64,000 nt of DNA from Malus domestica (Eukaryota > Streptophyta > Magnoliopsida > Rosales > Rosaceae). Of this stretch, positions 36,612-49,023 are shown piece after piece (the stretch's first letter is position 1; the number at the start of each line of letters is the position of its first letter). The DNA lies in the NCBI RefSeq assembly GCF_042453785.1, contig NC_091675.1, positions 6,646,501 to 6,710,500 of the forward strand. Direction: 5' to 3'. The position numbers were made by a program, and so were the translations under genes. The notes below the pieces were generated by a model that was not told where the DNA came from, ran no database searches, and saw nothing but the letters and a program-made list of their open reading frames with translations.

Positions 36612-39600
36612 TCAGACGCTACCAGCTGCGCCAGGCGTCGTTTTTGTTGGCTTCATTTTTGCAAAGTCAACGAGGTCTCCGAATAGCTTATCCTCTGGCC
36701 TGGATGGCTTGCTTGGTGGAACGTAAGATGGAGCAGAAACCTGGTAGGGGTTTTTCATACCATTACCATCTCTTACGGAAAGACCGTACATTTGCTGCTG
36801 AAGGGCGTATTGCTGTTGTTGCTGTTGCTGAAGGGCGTATGCGTGCTGCTGTTGCTGAAGGGCGTAGGCTTGCTGTTGTTGATATTGCTGTTGCTGTTGC
36901 TGAAGGGCGTATGCTTGATGCTGTTGCTGCTGTTGATCATAGCCGTAGGGGACTAGTTGATTACCACCATACATTTGTTGAGGATACATAGATGTCATCT
37001 GGCCTGCTTGAATAGCTTGTGGAGTCATACCCGTGTATGGCCCTTGGACCGGTGAAGAGGGCAAACCCAAATGATTGCTAGGACCAACCTGGTTATTGAT
37101 TGCTGACAAATGGGTAGTTGTAATTGGCTGGATATACATACCTACAACCTGGTCGCTATGAGGTCCCTGGGGATGGAAACCACCTGGTGAATTGACCACC
37201 ACCTTGGTAGTAACTTGCAGTGGGGGTGGAGAGAATCGAGAACCTGCTACTGGGCTGCCATCATCTACTGACTGAGCTTCCCAGGGAGGTGGTGGCAATG
37301 ATCCACTGGTTGGTGAACCTGTCCAACCATGTGAAATGTGAGAGGTTACCATATTCTAAAAAGTGTAAACCGAATAACCTTCTTCATGGCTAATACAATC
37401 ACCAATAGCAGGCACATCACTTGCACTGACCGGGAATATAGGGGTATACTTTGGTTCATCTTCCTATATATACAAAAGAATGTAAATGAAACCAAACAGT
37501 ATGGAGACTGAAACACCAAAAAAGTATTGAAAAGCGCACCATAGCCTGGTGAAGCCGGCTGCTGCTGCAGTGGTTGCGACTGCACCATCTGACCATTCCA
37601 GGCAGGAGCAGCACCATGTGCGAATGGAGACTGCTCATACTGAGGGACCCCCATAATTGGGGCATTTCCGTTCGGAAGAAATCCTGCTTGTGGAGATTGA
37701 AAATTCTGCTGCTGTGGGAATTGCGGGGGTGAAGGATTGGGTTGGCTGGCTGCATTAGTAGGATGGGTGTTCACAGGGTTCGGGACATTCTCAGTGCCAA
37801 ACATGTCGATAAGAGCAAGGGCATTCTGCTGATTAACAGGAGTTGTTGGCTGTTGTCCCACAGGAACAAGAGCCAATGAAGCATCTGCCTTTGGTGAGAC
37901 AAAGTCATCACCGCTAAGAAGATCCATCCTGGGATCGGCCTTTGCAGTAGAAGTTGAACCATTAGTAGTTGGAGGGGCAGTAAGCAATAACTGATTAAGT
38001 GGATTAGCACCGGAACCGGAACTTGAGGCGGATCTGCAAAAAAATTCTGGCATTACTATTTTCAATGGTTAACAAACACCAATGGATTAGTCACCATATA
38101 TTGCAGTGACTGTTAAAATCCTAATTACCTCCCATCAGGCTGTTTGCTGTCATTTCCAGTGTCAACTAGAGGACCACCAACATTTACAAGTGCTCCGTTA
38201 GCTGCAGGCTTGGGTTTATCCGGCTGAACTGGATTTCCAGAAGCAATGGCTTCATGTTTGGCTAGAAGACGTTGCAAGTCATCATTCAGCGCCAGCCCTT
38301 GACACAGAAGTGATTCATCCCTAACAAATAATAAGTAAAGAAATGGGCAAAAATTGCCATGGCAGTTACACATAAAGAACATAAAACACAAAGAATCCTA
38401 GACACAGAAGTGATTCATCCCTAACAAAAACCTTTACTAAGTAAAGAAATGGGAAAAATTGCAATGGCAGTTACACATAAAGAATCAATATAACCTATAA
38501 TTATCATTCGAGCAAATCTTACATGGATGATATTAAAGATCCCGGATAAACATCTAGATCATATTTCAACTTCACTTTAAAAGAAAATTTCCATGATAAA
38601 CGTCTACATCATGTAAACATACACACACACATTTCGTTAAAAAAAATGAAAAGAAAACCAACTCCCATTTAAGGTCCTTAAATAGGGCTTGTTCCTTTGT
38701 TCGTTTAGTTTGTTTACAGAGCAAGCATCTAATGCTCAGACATAATTTCAAGTTATTTATTGGCTTGAATGATTATATCACAATATAACATACCAGACTG
38801 TTTTGGAAGTCACAATACCGTATATTTCCTACAAATAAAATAAAAAAAGGATTTGGAATTCTGTAGCATATTAGTGCAAAGGAACCTATATCATGCCATA
38901 AAATACAAGTCACTTTTTGTTTAACAATCTTCCTCACCTTCTTAAAACTTCTATAATTACTCAACTTCTTGTTTTCTTATTTAACCAATATGATCAATAA
39001 TACACAAATACACACCATGCAACAAAAAGAGCCAATACAGAATAGGCAACTGCTTTTTTTTGTGGAAAAGAGAAAAGAAAAGAAAGGTAGTTGGGAATAT
39101 AGTTGTGGCCTTACGCAGTCGAGTTAACAAGGTGTACCACTCTCTGCTTATATGTTCGGCACTGGTCAACCAAATCAACAATCACCTCCTGTCTAAGCCC
39201 CTGCAAATTGAAAGAAAACTTGAGCAACAAGCAAACGGAGATTGAAATTATGATATTCAAGCATCTTCCTCACTGCACAGTTCCTTATAAATGAAACATC
39301 CAGCATGATAAAGATCCAAGTAAATTCAGCTTAAGGGGATTTAAATTTTTTCTTCTCTTCAATAAAATGTTGTAATATCCAAATCTATCAAACGACTTGA
39401 AAAGGGCATAGTAACATTACTTCAGCTGTCATCATTTAATCAATATCACATTGTAATATTATTTTCTTCATATCAAAAACGATACATTTACCTCTTTGTT
39501 ATCTATTGCAGTTAGCATTTCTGCCAGGACATCCATGATACCCCGTGCATTCTGAATTTCCGTCAAGCTAACCAAACAAAAAAAATCAATTAAAATATGA

Positions 39601-42598
39601 GAAATATATATATATATACACACACACACACGGCAATATTTCGACGGCTGCACACTATAAAGAAATAACAGTTTCCTTCTAACTTTCATTTTGACTACTT
39701 TTGTCCTTGGAATTTCTCACTGCTAAATTTCTTAGGATAAACCATTCAGAGCATTAAAATGGGAAACACCCAGTCTGCAAGTTGAAACTTGATACATCCC
39801 ACCCATCAAAGATGCAAGTAAGTGGAAGCAACACCAAGCATTGTCATCCAAAACCTAGCTTTGTCATCCAAAACCAAATTCCTGACTTGCATTCATGTCT
39901 CATCAAGGATGAAACATCATTTGCATTGAACCACACAGGACAGCAAGAACAAAACAAAAAAGAAAATCCCCCTTCACCATAAAGACCTAGTACATTCATA
40001 CTTCCACCATACCATTGTATATTCATACTTCCATCATAGCTTTTACTATTAAATGCAACTGTCTAAAGATGCCAACAAAGCCTGCCATACGTAGCCAAAT
40101 TCCTATGTGATTGGATCACTAACACACGTAGAAAAAGAATCTCATAGAAGTTTTGCATCATTCAATCAGAACAAGGAGGAGTTACATGTGCACCTCAAGG
40201 TTGGGAACTCAGCCTCTGCAGAAGGCTCAGCTACATCTCTTGGACGATCTGGATTTTGCAAATTCTGAGGAAATGCTGACAATGGTTGTGTCTGGGGTGG
40301 TGTGAATACAGGCGCAGATGATTCAGATCTTTGAGGGAATACTGCTCCAGAACGCTGAAGAAATATTTTGACTCAGACAATGTTGAAGATTCAAGCGCTA
40401 AAACAGAATATAAGCAATGAAAAAACAATTTGACACTGATAATGTAATATGAATGCTTCTCATATTAAGTTTTAATAATGAAGTTGTTTTATGAATAGAG
40501 AATTGTTCTTAATGAACATACCAACAAATCCTGGTATGCAGCATAGTATTGTGGATATCTTGCTCTCGGTCCCCCAAATGCTTCTTGCCAGGTATCTATC
40601 AGGACCAATATCTTCTCTTTGACATGATAGTCCGGCTACAATTTGCATCATAAATACTATGAGAAAACTTAAATAGAAATGAAAGTGATATTGTATAACA
40701 AACGATCAGACCGCTGGAGGGGTACATGCTACCTTCTTTTTTGCTATTCTAACCATATCATGGAGGAGGTCTTTCTCTGCTACATGCATATGAACAATGT
40801 CTCCACAATTCTTTATTATTGTTTCCAACAGCTACAATGTAGCGAACAGACCAAAATAAAACCAATTTAGACCACTGTAATAAAATTTCGTTAACAATGA
40901 CAATCAATGTGAATATATAAATGGCATCTACAGCAGAAAGGAATTGAACATAAATTCAGTGAAATTTCCAGTAGACCATCAACTAGTTTTTTTTTGGTGC
41001 ATATAAACTCTAAATCTGCCAGCTCTCCAGACTGCTGGATCTAAGCCATTCATCTCTTTTCACTTCTATGAACCGAGTATAAAGTATAAACACATGAGAG
41101 TAATCCGCACAGGAACATGTCCATCTTACTAAAATAAATTTTCTGTTTTCACACCGTACAAAAATTTCACCATGATTTGTTCCATATGAGAGTAGCACTG
41201 GTATTAAAAATCCACTAGGCATACAACAAGAAATGTAAGTAAAGATCTATCATAATACATCAAAACTCAATGATTACTTGACCCAAATAGGGAAGAACAT
41301 AAAGCATTGACAAACATACAATGACAATACAGAAATAAGACACACCATGCTAAAAGCAAAGGCATTGATCAAAAATAAATAAAACACACACACACACATC
41401 CATTAACAAGTTTTCCCGTAAGCTGAAGGAAACAATAACACAATTCAACCCGTAAATTAAAAGACAAGTACACTAATCAATAAGAGTCCTGGGACTAAAA
41501 ATTTTTAGGTAAATAAAGTATAAAATTTAAAGAAATGAAAAAGAATGTACTGAAAACAACAAGGATTGATAGTCAAATTGGCCACTTCACTTAATTAAAA
41601 TGAAACAGTTCCGTGGAGCTTACTGTAAGGGCAAGAAGTTGAACTTTTGAATTCTTACTTCCAAGGCGCTTCTTTATACCTTTAACAACATCCTTCGCTT
41701 GCCTGATATATGAAAACCAAACAGAGGGTTTGAATCTAGGTAATCTTCAACAAAAAGATCCAATCTAGAGAAGCATACATCCAGTTAGCTTGTGACAATA
41801 ACTAAAATCAGAAGTACAACACTTGATACGAACACAACAGGGTGAAAAAGGCATTCTCATGTCTATGGCTTTGTGTACATCCTAAATAACGAAAAAGAAT
41901 TAGCATTTATGTGCATCATTAGCAGCTTTGGCATTCCGAACAATCAAAGCAACGTCTATGGCTTGTTTACGTTGCCCCCAAACCTATGGTATATGCTTAT
42001 TACTACGAACTTAAGCATACGAATATACGACGAGCATTACTAATCACTCCTCCAATTGTAAAATATTGAGCTCAATTATACACACTGACCAGTAATCAGT
42101 CAAAAAACCATTAAAATGCATCAAATTGATTAACATTTCAGCTGACCACATTCAGAAAGATCCAATTTATGACATCATACGAACCCGCGCTCACAATCGA
42201 ACCCACTAAATCGCAACCAGATTCAATTTTACAAACAAATTTGTAATAAATCGCCAGAATTTGTTCTTTTCTATCCTTTCCTATCATTTTTTTTTGCACT
42301 TCTATCCTCGAATTCGCTCAGCAACCAAACACAAAGTTAACTGTTCGATCAAATTCAACCAGCATCTTCACTCCCTCTTTGATTCAAAGTATACATATAT
42401 ATCATCACAAACACATCAAAAACTTAGTTACAGCAAAAATGATGCCAGGATCAAGCTAAACAAAAAAGAGAGAGTTATAATCGAGTGCACCGCATACACA
42501 GGGTCGTGGTTGCATATGTCACAGATTTCGAGGTTCATGGCCCAATCAGGACCGATAAGCATGTCGCTCGTGGCGCGTTCCACCATATAATTCACCAT
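36612..42598 (-). CDS. TOL9: TOM1-like protein (VHS-GAT ESCRT adaptor), TOL9 type
   Basis: Ten exons: 42598-42498, 41702-41624, 40831-40733, 40635-40522, 40354-40194, 39567-39492, 39200-39115, 38320-38129, 38033-37540 and 37318-36612. Total 2109 nt (702 aa), in frame throughout. Plant TOL proteins replace ESCRT-0: they bind ubiquitinated plasma-membrane cargo and pass it on for vacuolar degradation. The VHS domain spans residues 1-131 ([55 protein letters not shown]). The GAT domain spans about 186-270 ([55 protein letters not shown]). The long C-terminus is low complexity with an LIDMFGTEN clathrin-box-like motif, [10 protein letters not shown], and glutamine tracts with four AYALQQQ-type repeats, ending in the family signature [17 protein letters not shown]. 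The junction at 37540/37318 was chosen because it restores [15 protein letters not shown]; the flanking intron is also partly open. TOL6 is the close alternative name. Confidence 0.93.
38301..38486. repeat. 100-bp tandem duplication across a TOL exon 8 acceptor
   Basis: Period 100 bp: GACACAGAAGTGATTCATCC begins at 38301 and again at 38401, and similarity runs on to about 38486 with small differences. The copy at 38301 includes the true exon 8 start. The 38401 copy carries the same acceptor and first exon bases inside intron 7. Confidence 0.9.
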
Positions 42599-42800
42599 CC
42601 CTCCTGCTCTTCCTCCGCCCGAAAGTCGCTGCCGCGATCCGAATACCACACCCACCCGCCTCCGATTGCCGCCAAGATCGCAGAAGACTCCAAAAATACG
42701 ACGGAATCTTTCTTCCGGCGTCTCTCTCTCTCTCTCTAGAACTGCTTCTCTCTTTCTCTCTCTCTCTCTCTCTCTAGAACTGTTCCTCTGTGTGAGAGAT
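42599..42800 (-). promoter_or_regulatory. TOL9 5' UTR with CT tracts
   Basis: Plus-strand (TC)n runs at about 42720-42737 and 42749-42775 lie just upstream of the ATG, so the leader is GA-rich on the coding strand. GA/CT tracts are frequent in plant leader regions. No function is proven. Confidence 0.5.
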
Positions 42801-43264
42801 CGCTGGCTTCCTCTTTCTTTTCTGTTGTTGAGGAACCGAATTGTTTTCCTTTTTCTTTGAATTGTTTATCGGGGATGGAACCAGATTTGACAGGCCAATG
42901 AGGTGAGGACACGTATTGGAAGTTCGGAGATTCGCGTGCCGCGATGTGGTATGTGGTGTACTTGTTGTACACCGTTTGCTTGGCCTGCCTTTTTTCATCA
43001 ACGGTTGACTCTCTTTAATTCTGTTATCTTCGTGTCACCGACTTTCCATTTGCTTCTTTTTTCTGTTTTTTCACCCGTGACAACATCTTTTGTTGGAATT
43101 TTGACAAATGACTTCAAAATTATCGCGGCTCAAAAATTCAAAGCATAGTGTAGTTGTTACCTAAGCCAGGGCTCACCAAACGGATGCCATTGACCAAAAA
43201 ACAAATGACATGCCCATGTTATTTTTTAAATATTTCTAGAGATAAAGGGGTTGGTCTATTAGAC
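42801..43264. other. intergenic
   Basis: Upstream flank of the TOL gene. I see no gene or element in it. Confidence 0.5.
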
Positions 43265-43467
43265 GGACAAGGATTGTCTGCCCTCTCGTGTCCTTCTGTT
43301 TTGTGTGGTTACAGTTAAATCACATCAACATTTTATATTGTTTTTTAATAGAGATAATAAGACAAAAATGAATAGTAATATAAAATGTTGACGCGGCTTA
43401 ACCGTGATCACACAAACAGAAGGGCACGGGAGGGCACCGAAAGTGGAAGGGTAGACAATCTTTGTCC
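43265..43467. mobile_element. Mutator-type MITE with long inverted repeats
   Basis: 203 bp between perfect 9-bp direct repeats CTATTAGAC (43256-43264 and 43468-43476). The ends read GGACAAGGATTGTC and, inverted, GGACAAAGATTGTC. Similarity of the arms continues through the CTTCTGTTTTGTGTGGTTAC region and on to ACATTTTATAT. It is a foldback with no coding capacity. Confidence 0.88.
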
Positions 43468-43586
43468 CTATTAGACAACAAAGACTTTGAGCTCTCAACT
43501 CGAGTTTGGATTCCCATATATTCTTTTATGTCACGCTATGCTATAAGGAGGGATATTAGTTTGTAAACTTTGTATGATAGGATACC

Positions 43587-43809
43587 TATAGAAACAGAAA
43601 ACTTCAACAGTAAGTTTTCTTGATTGTATTTACTTGACTCAGAACTTTACACATTGTGTAGGAATATATATAGCCTTTGGCTATTTACATAGATACCCCT
43701 AACTACTTTATAACTATCTTAACTAATCACAACTAATACAATCAGTTAATTTACAGTAACAGAATTATTAACAGTAGCAGACTTAGATGACTTGTCATTC
43801 TCCCTAATA
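43587..43809 (-). repeat. 3' LTR of the copia element
   Basis: 223 bp, preceded on the coding strand by a G-rich purine tract. One difference from the 5' LTR. Confidence 0.93.
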
Positions 43810-46800
43810 CACCCCCTCAAGCGAGAAGGGGGATCAGAAATGAGGCCAATGGGAAGCTTGGAACACAGATAATTAAATCTGGTTTTAGACAGAGACTTGG
43901 TGTGAAGATCAGCTAATTGGTCTTCACTGCAGATGAACTTGACTTTGAGAAGTTGAGCCAAAACCAATTCTCTAATATAGTGATAATCGATCTCAACATG
44001 CTTTGTTCGAGCATGAAAGACAGGATTAGATGCTAAAGATATTGCTGATATGTTGTCACACCAAAGAGTAGGGAATGTAGAGAGAGGATAATGCAGATCT
44101 TTGAGAATCTTGCAAACCCAAGTTATCTCAGCAGCTGTGTGAGCTAAGGAGCGATATTCAGCCTCTGTAGAGGACCTTGCAACAGTACTTTGCTTCTTGG
44201 CACTCCAGCTGATAAGATTGGAACCCAAAAATACACAATAACCAGTGGTTGATCTCCTGTCAATTGTGCAACCAGCCCAGTCGGCATCCGAGTAGGCAGA
44301 AAGATGGACAGGGCCTTTAGTGAACCACACACCATGTGAGATAGAGCCTTTGAGAAATCTGAGAACCCTTTTTGCTGCCTGGAGATGTTGTTCCCTGGGA
44401 GCATGCATGAATTGGCAGATTTGGTTCACAGCAAAAGCAAGGTCGGGTCTAGTCCAAGTAAGATATTGTAAACCACCAACAATGGAGCGATATTCAGTAG
44501 GATTGGACAAAATAGGGCCACTGTGATCTAATTTCTTAGAGCCAAGGGGAGTGCAACAAGGTTTTGCACCCTCCATATTTGTTTTCTTGAGAAGATCCAA
44601 TAAGTACTTTGTTTGATGGAGAAATATACCCTGGGAAGATCGATGTACTTCTAATCCCAAGAAATAATGAAGAGGACCAAGGTCTTTTACTGGAAATTGA
44701 GCCCCAAGTTGCTGAATGAAGTGTTGACAGAGGTGAGGATAGGGTCCGGTGACAAGAATGTCATCAACATAGACAAGGACAATGACTAACTGAGGACCAT
44801 TGAGAACAAATAAAGAAGCATCTGAGGATGATTGGGTGAATCCAAGAGAGTGAAGAGCTTGGAACAGTTTATCAAACCAAGCTCGAGGAGCTTGTTTGAG
44901 ACCATACAACGATTTCCTCAACTTACACACAGATGTAGGGTGTAAGGGATCAACAAAACTAGGGGGTTGTTGCATGTAGACATCCTCATTTAAGTCTCCA
45001 TGAAGAAAGGCATTACTAATGTCCAATTGATTGAGAAACCAATTATATTGCACAACAAGGGTAAGAAGGATCCGAATTGTAACCGGTTTGGCAACTGGAC
45101 TGAAGGTTTCTTGAAAGTCAATACCTTCTTGTTGATGAAAACCCTTGGCCACAAGCCGGGCTTTATATCTGTCAACAGTGCCATCGGGCTTCTTCTTAAT
45201 CCGGAAAACCCACTTGCAGCCCACTAAGTTTTGAGAATAGTGAGAAGGAACAAGAGACCAAGTACCAGTGGTTAGCAAGGTATTAAATTCATCTTGCATA
45301 GCTTGCCTCCAATGAGCATGCTTAGAAGCTTGCAAGTATGTTGTAGGAACATAATCCATATCAACTGGAAGTGGGTGCTTAGTTGCTGCACAGGCTCTCG
45401 ACGTGAGTATACCAGCCTTGGATCTAGTAATCATTGGATGAGAATTAACAGGGGCAGGAGGATGACTCTGTTGATTTTGGGAGAAAGATGAATGTGCTGA
45501 AGGAGGAACAAAACTGGAAGAAGAGCCAACTGAGACAGGTGCAGGGGAAGATGAAGATGAAGAAATAGGAACAGGCACAGAAGCACATAATGGTGATGTA
45601 GATGGCTGACTGAAAACAGGAGGAATGTGTTTGCTAAAATGAAGATCCAGAGAGGATGAAATTGTTGGTGAGGAAGATGGAGGACTTGGAACAGGAAAAA
45701 AGTGTTGATTGTGGGACAACTGAAATGGATAAGTACTTTCATCGAATACAACATGACGAGAGATGTAGATGCGATTGGTGATAGGATCAAGGCACCTATA
45801 GCCTTTGTGTTGAAGACTATACCCCAAGAAAACACACTTTTTGCTCTTGGGATCCAATTTGCTATGAAAGTAAGGTTTGAGCTAAGGAAAGCATTGGCAA
45901 CCAAATACTTTGAGCTTAGAGTAGTCTGGATGGTTGTGAAATAGCAACTGCCAAGGGGACTGTGAAATGCCAGAAACAGGAAGGCGATTAATAAGATAGA
46001 TAGCAGTGGAGAATGCTTCTACCCAGAAAATATGGGGGACATGAGATGCAAGAAGCAAAGTGCGAGTTGTTTCAACAAGGTGCCTGTGCTTTCTTTCTGC
46101 ACAACCATTTTGCTCAGGGGTGTGGGGACAACTGAACTGATGAAGAATGCCATGTTTGCTGAAATATGATGCAAAAGAGTGACTAGTAAATTCACCCCCT
46201 GAATCTGAACGCAGAACCTTTATTTTATTTCCAAGTGAATTTTCTACATATGATTTGAAGACAACAAATGTAGAAAATACATCTGACTTAGATTTCAAAG
46301 GAAAGAACCAACTATATTTACTATAGTCATCAACAATGAGCAAATAATATTGAAAACCACTACTTGATGTGATTGAGGCAGGTCCCCACAGATCACAGTG
46401 CAGTAGTTGAAGGCTGTGAGTTGTTGATGAAGTAGCAGCTTTAAATGGAAGCTTATGATTCTTGGCAAGAGCACAATCCGAACAGAAAAAGTCCACAGTA
46501 GACTTGCCTTGTAAAGCAAGATTATTGGATGAAAGGAGCCTTCTGAAAATGGAGGAGGAAGGGTGACCCAAACGCTTGTGCCAAATTGTAACTGGAGCTT
46601 TAATACTAAGTAAAGCTGTAGGTGAAAGAGGATGAAGATTGCTGGAACTTTGAAGAGGATAGAAGCCATCTCTAACCGGTCCCCGTAAAAGCATCTTCCC
46701 CGAAATACGATCCTTGACATAGGATCCATAAGGGTCAAGTGTCAATGAACAATTATTATCATTAACAAACTGATAAGCAGATAAGAGATTATGGGTTATG

Positions 46801-48309
46801 TGGGGAACATGTAAAACATTTCGCAATTGAAAAGAGTTATGAAAGGTGTGCAGAGTAGATGAACCAACATTGAGGATGGATAAACCTTTACCATCTCCAA
46901 TATACACTTTATCCTCGCCAGTGTAGGGAGTAGGAGAGGTGAGGTTAGCAACATCATTAGTGATATGAGAGGTTGCCCCTGAATCAATTAACCAAGGCTG
47001 AGATGGTTTAGCAGAATGTTGTGCACACATGGCAGCAAGCTTAGCTGGAGGAATACGACCACAGATGTCAGGATTCATACGATCAAAGCAGTCAATAGCC
47101 TCATGACTGGTAGAACCACAGATTTGACAAAGCACTTTGAAGTGAGAAGAGACTTGATTGCTGCGAAAGCCTTGATAACCTCGATTGCCACGGTTATTAG
47201 GAAAATTACCACGATTACCTCGATGACCTCGATTGGAAAAGAACTGTCCTTTAGTGTTCCTGCCACGATTAGAGTTGAACCGAGATGCAGAGTGAAGAGG
47301 GAGATTCTGAGCAGCAAAAGCAGATGGAGTAGGAAGGAGAGGAGGCTGAGACTGCACCGAGAAAGCCTGAAAAGATTCAGGGACAGGAGATGAACTGACA
47401 GTTTTGCGTCTGGCCATAGACAATTCCTTTGTGAAAAGGAGGCCATGAAGTTCATCAAGAGAGGTAGAGGACAATCGGAGCATGATACAGTCGATGAAAG
47501 ACTCAAATTCATCAGGCAAGCCATATAGTGTGGCGGCGATAAGATCTCGATCAGAGACAGAAGCACCAGCAGCTTGCAGAGAATCTGAAATGTCCTTGAG
47601 TTCTTGAAGATAGTCAGAGATAGAACGCGATCCTTTCTGAACAGATTGAAGGCGCGATCGCAACTGATGGATATGAGCCTCTGAAATTCCACCAAAGCGC
47701 TGTTCAAGCTTTACCCAAAGTTCTCGAGAGGATGAAACCCCAACCGTGAACGGGATGATTTCCTCAGAAAGTGTGGAATTCAACCAGATCAAAAGATTTT
47801 GATCTTTCTCATACCAGTCCTCAAAAGCAGGATTGATGCTACGATCAGGCAGAAATGGCGATGGACAGACGTCAGTACCATCGATTACTCCATGAAGCTT
47901 GTATCGCCGGAAAATCAGGCCAAACAGGGCGCGCCATGGTAGGTAATTGGATCTTTTGAGCTTGATCGGCACCATGCTGCCGATGTTATGAATTGTGAGA
48001 GAAGTGTAGGAAGTCAGAGGACTCGGATTTCCAGAGGAATTAGGGTTTCCAGAGAAATTAGGGTTTGGGCTCGAGGGGGAGATGACCGGAGAAGATGAAC
48101 CAGTCGATTGAGCCACCATTACTGACAGAAATCAAGAAATACTACAAGATCGGAAGGGAAGAAGTGACGATCAGAGAAGAAAAATCGATCAAGAGTCGAT
48201 CGATGCAGCAAGCGAAGAGAAGATCAGAGAAGAAAAATCGATCAAGAGTCGATCGATGCAGCAAGCGAAGAGAAAGATCGAAGCTGTGAAGCGGAATGGC
48301 GTGATACCA

Positions 48310-48532
48310 TATAGAAACAGAAAACTTCAACAGTAAGTTTTCTTGATTGTATTTACTTGACTCAGAACTTTACACATTGTGTAGGAATATATATAGCCTT
48401 TGACTATTTACATAGATACCCCTAACTACTTTATAACTATCTTAACTAATCACAACTAATACAATCAGTTAATTTACAGTAACAGAATTATTAACAGTAG
48501 CAGACTTAGATGACTTGTCATTCTCCCTAATA
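48310..48532 (-). repeat. 5' LTR of the copia element
   Basis: 223 bp, followed on the coding strand by the tRNA-Met-type primer-binding site. A short tandem repeat of about 50 bp lies in the untranslated leader (48165-48280), containing ATCGATCAAGAGTCGATCG twice. Confidence 0.93.
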
Positions 48533-48648
48533 ATACCTTTATTTAAAACAAAAATTTAGAGATATTCTACACCAATAATTGCATGGGAAAAGCATACTTT
48601 TAGAAGTGGGGTAGGTTATGTGAAATTCAAATATCTGTTTAAAATTAT

Positions 48649-48801
48649 GGAAAACTAATGAAAATGACTTGAAAACTTTGAATTTTAACGATAATGACAA
48701 AATAAAGGGTAAAGTGAATAGTATCAGGATTGATTTTTTAGTGTAAAAATGTGGTTTTTCATTAAAGTTAATAGTACCTGAATATTTTCGTTAAAATTTC
48801 C
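48649..48801 (+). mobile_element. MITE, family A, copy 4
   Basis: About 153 bp from GGAAAACTAATG to AATTTCC, matching copy 3 over its whole length. Flanks TTAAAATTAT and TTAAAATAAT are a nearly matching 9-10 bp duplication. It lies just outside the copia insertion. Confidence 0.8.
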
Positions 48802-49023
48802 TTAAAATAATTTAGAAGTTGGACTTGAGTTGATTTTTTTCGATTAAGTTATAAATTTGTAACCTAATCGAGTTTATTTGATATTTGAGTTATTTTTACT
48901 GAACAGATATTCAAATTTAAGTTTAAAAAAATCATTCTAATTATGAGGTGACCTCGAAATTATTACATTAATGTAGGAGAATTTCAAAATTGATGAGTAG
49001 GAACTCAATAATTAATCTATTAA

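Larger units (their letters stand above)
43587..48532 (-). mobile_element. Ty1/copia LTR retrotransposon, young and nearly whole
   Basis: 4946 bp on minus with 223-bp LTRs at both ends and a 5-bp target duplication ATACC (43582-43586 and 48533-48537). The LTRs differ at one position, which at usual plant rates means an insertion well under a million years old. Gene order gag, protease, integrase, reverse transcriptase, RNase H marks Ty1/copia. Recognisable parts are the CCHC nucleocapsid knuckle, the integrase zinc region (HKRLGHPS) and core, the reverse transcriptase YVDDI box and a C-terminal RNase H. The gag resembles the Retrofit/Ale lineage. The primer-binding site beside the 5' LTR begins TGGTATCA, fitting initiator tRNA-Met, and a purine tract borders the 3' LTR. 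LTR termini are TA...TA rather than TG...CA. The coding region shows about one break; otherwise it looks whole. Confidence 0.95.

Noticed and set aside
37354-37464. Open stretch in the TOL intron before the last exon ([16 protein letters not shown])
   Set aside because: No phase fits the exons on both sides and a stop follows before the last exon, so I treat it as intron.
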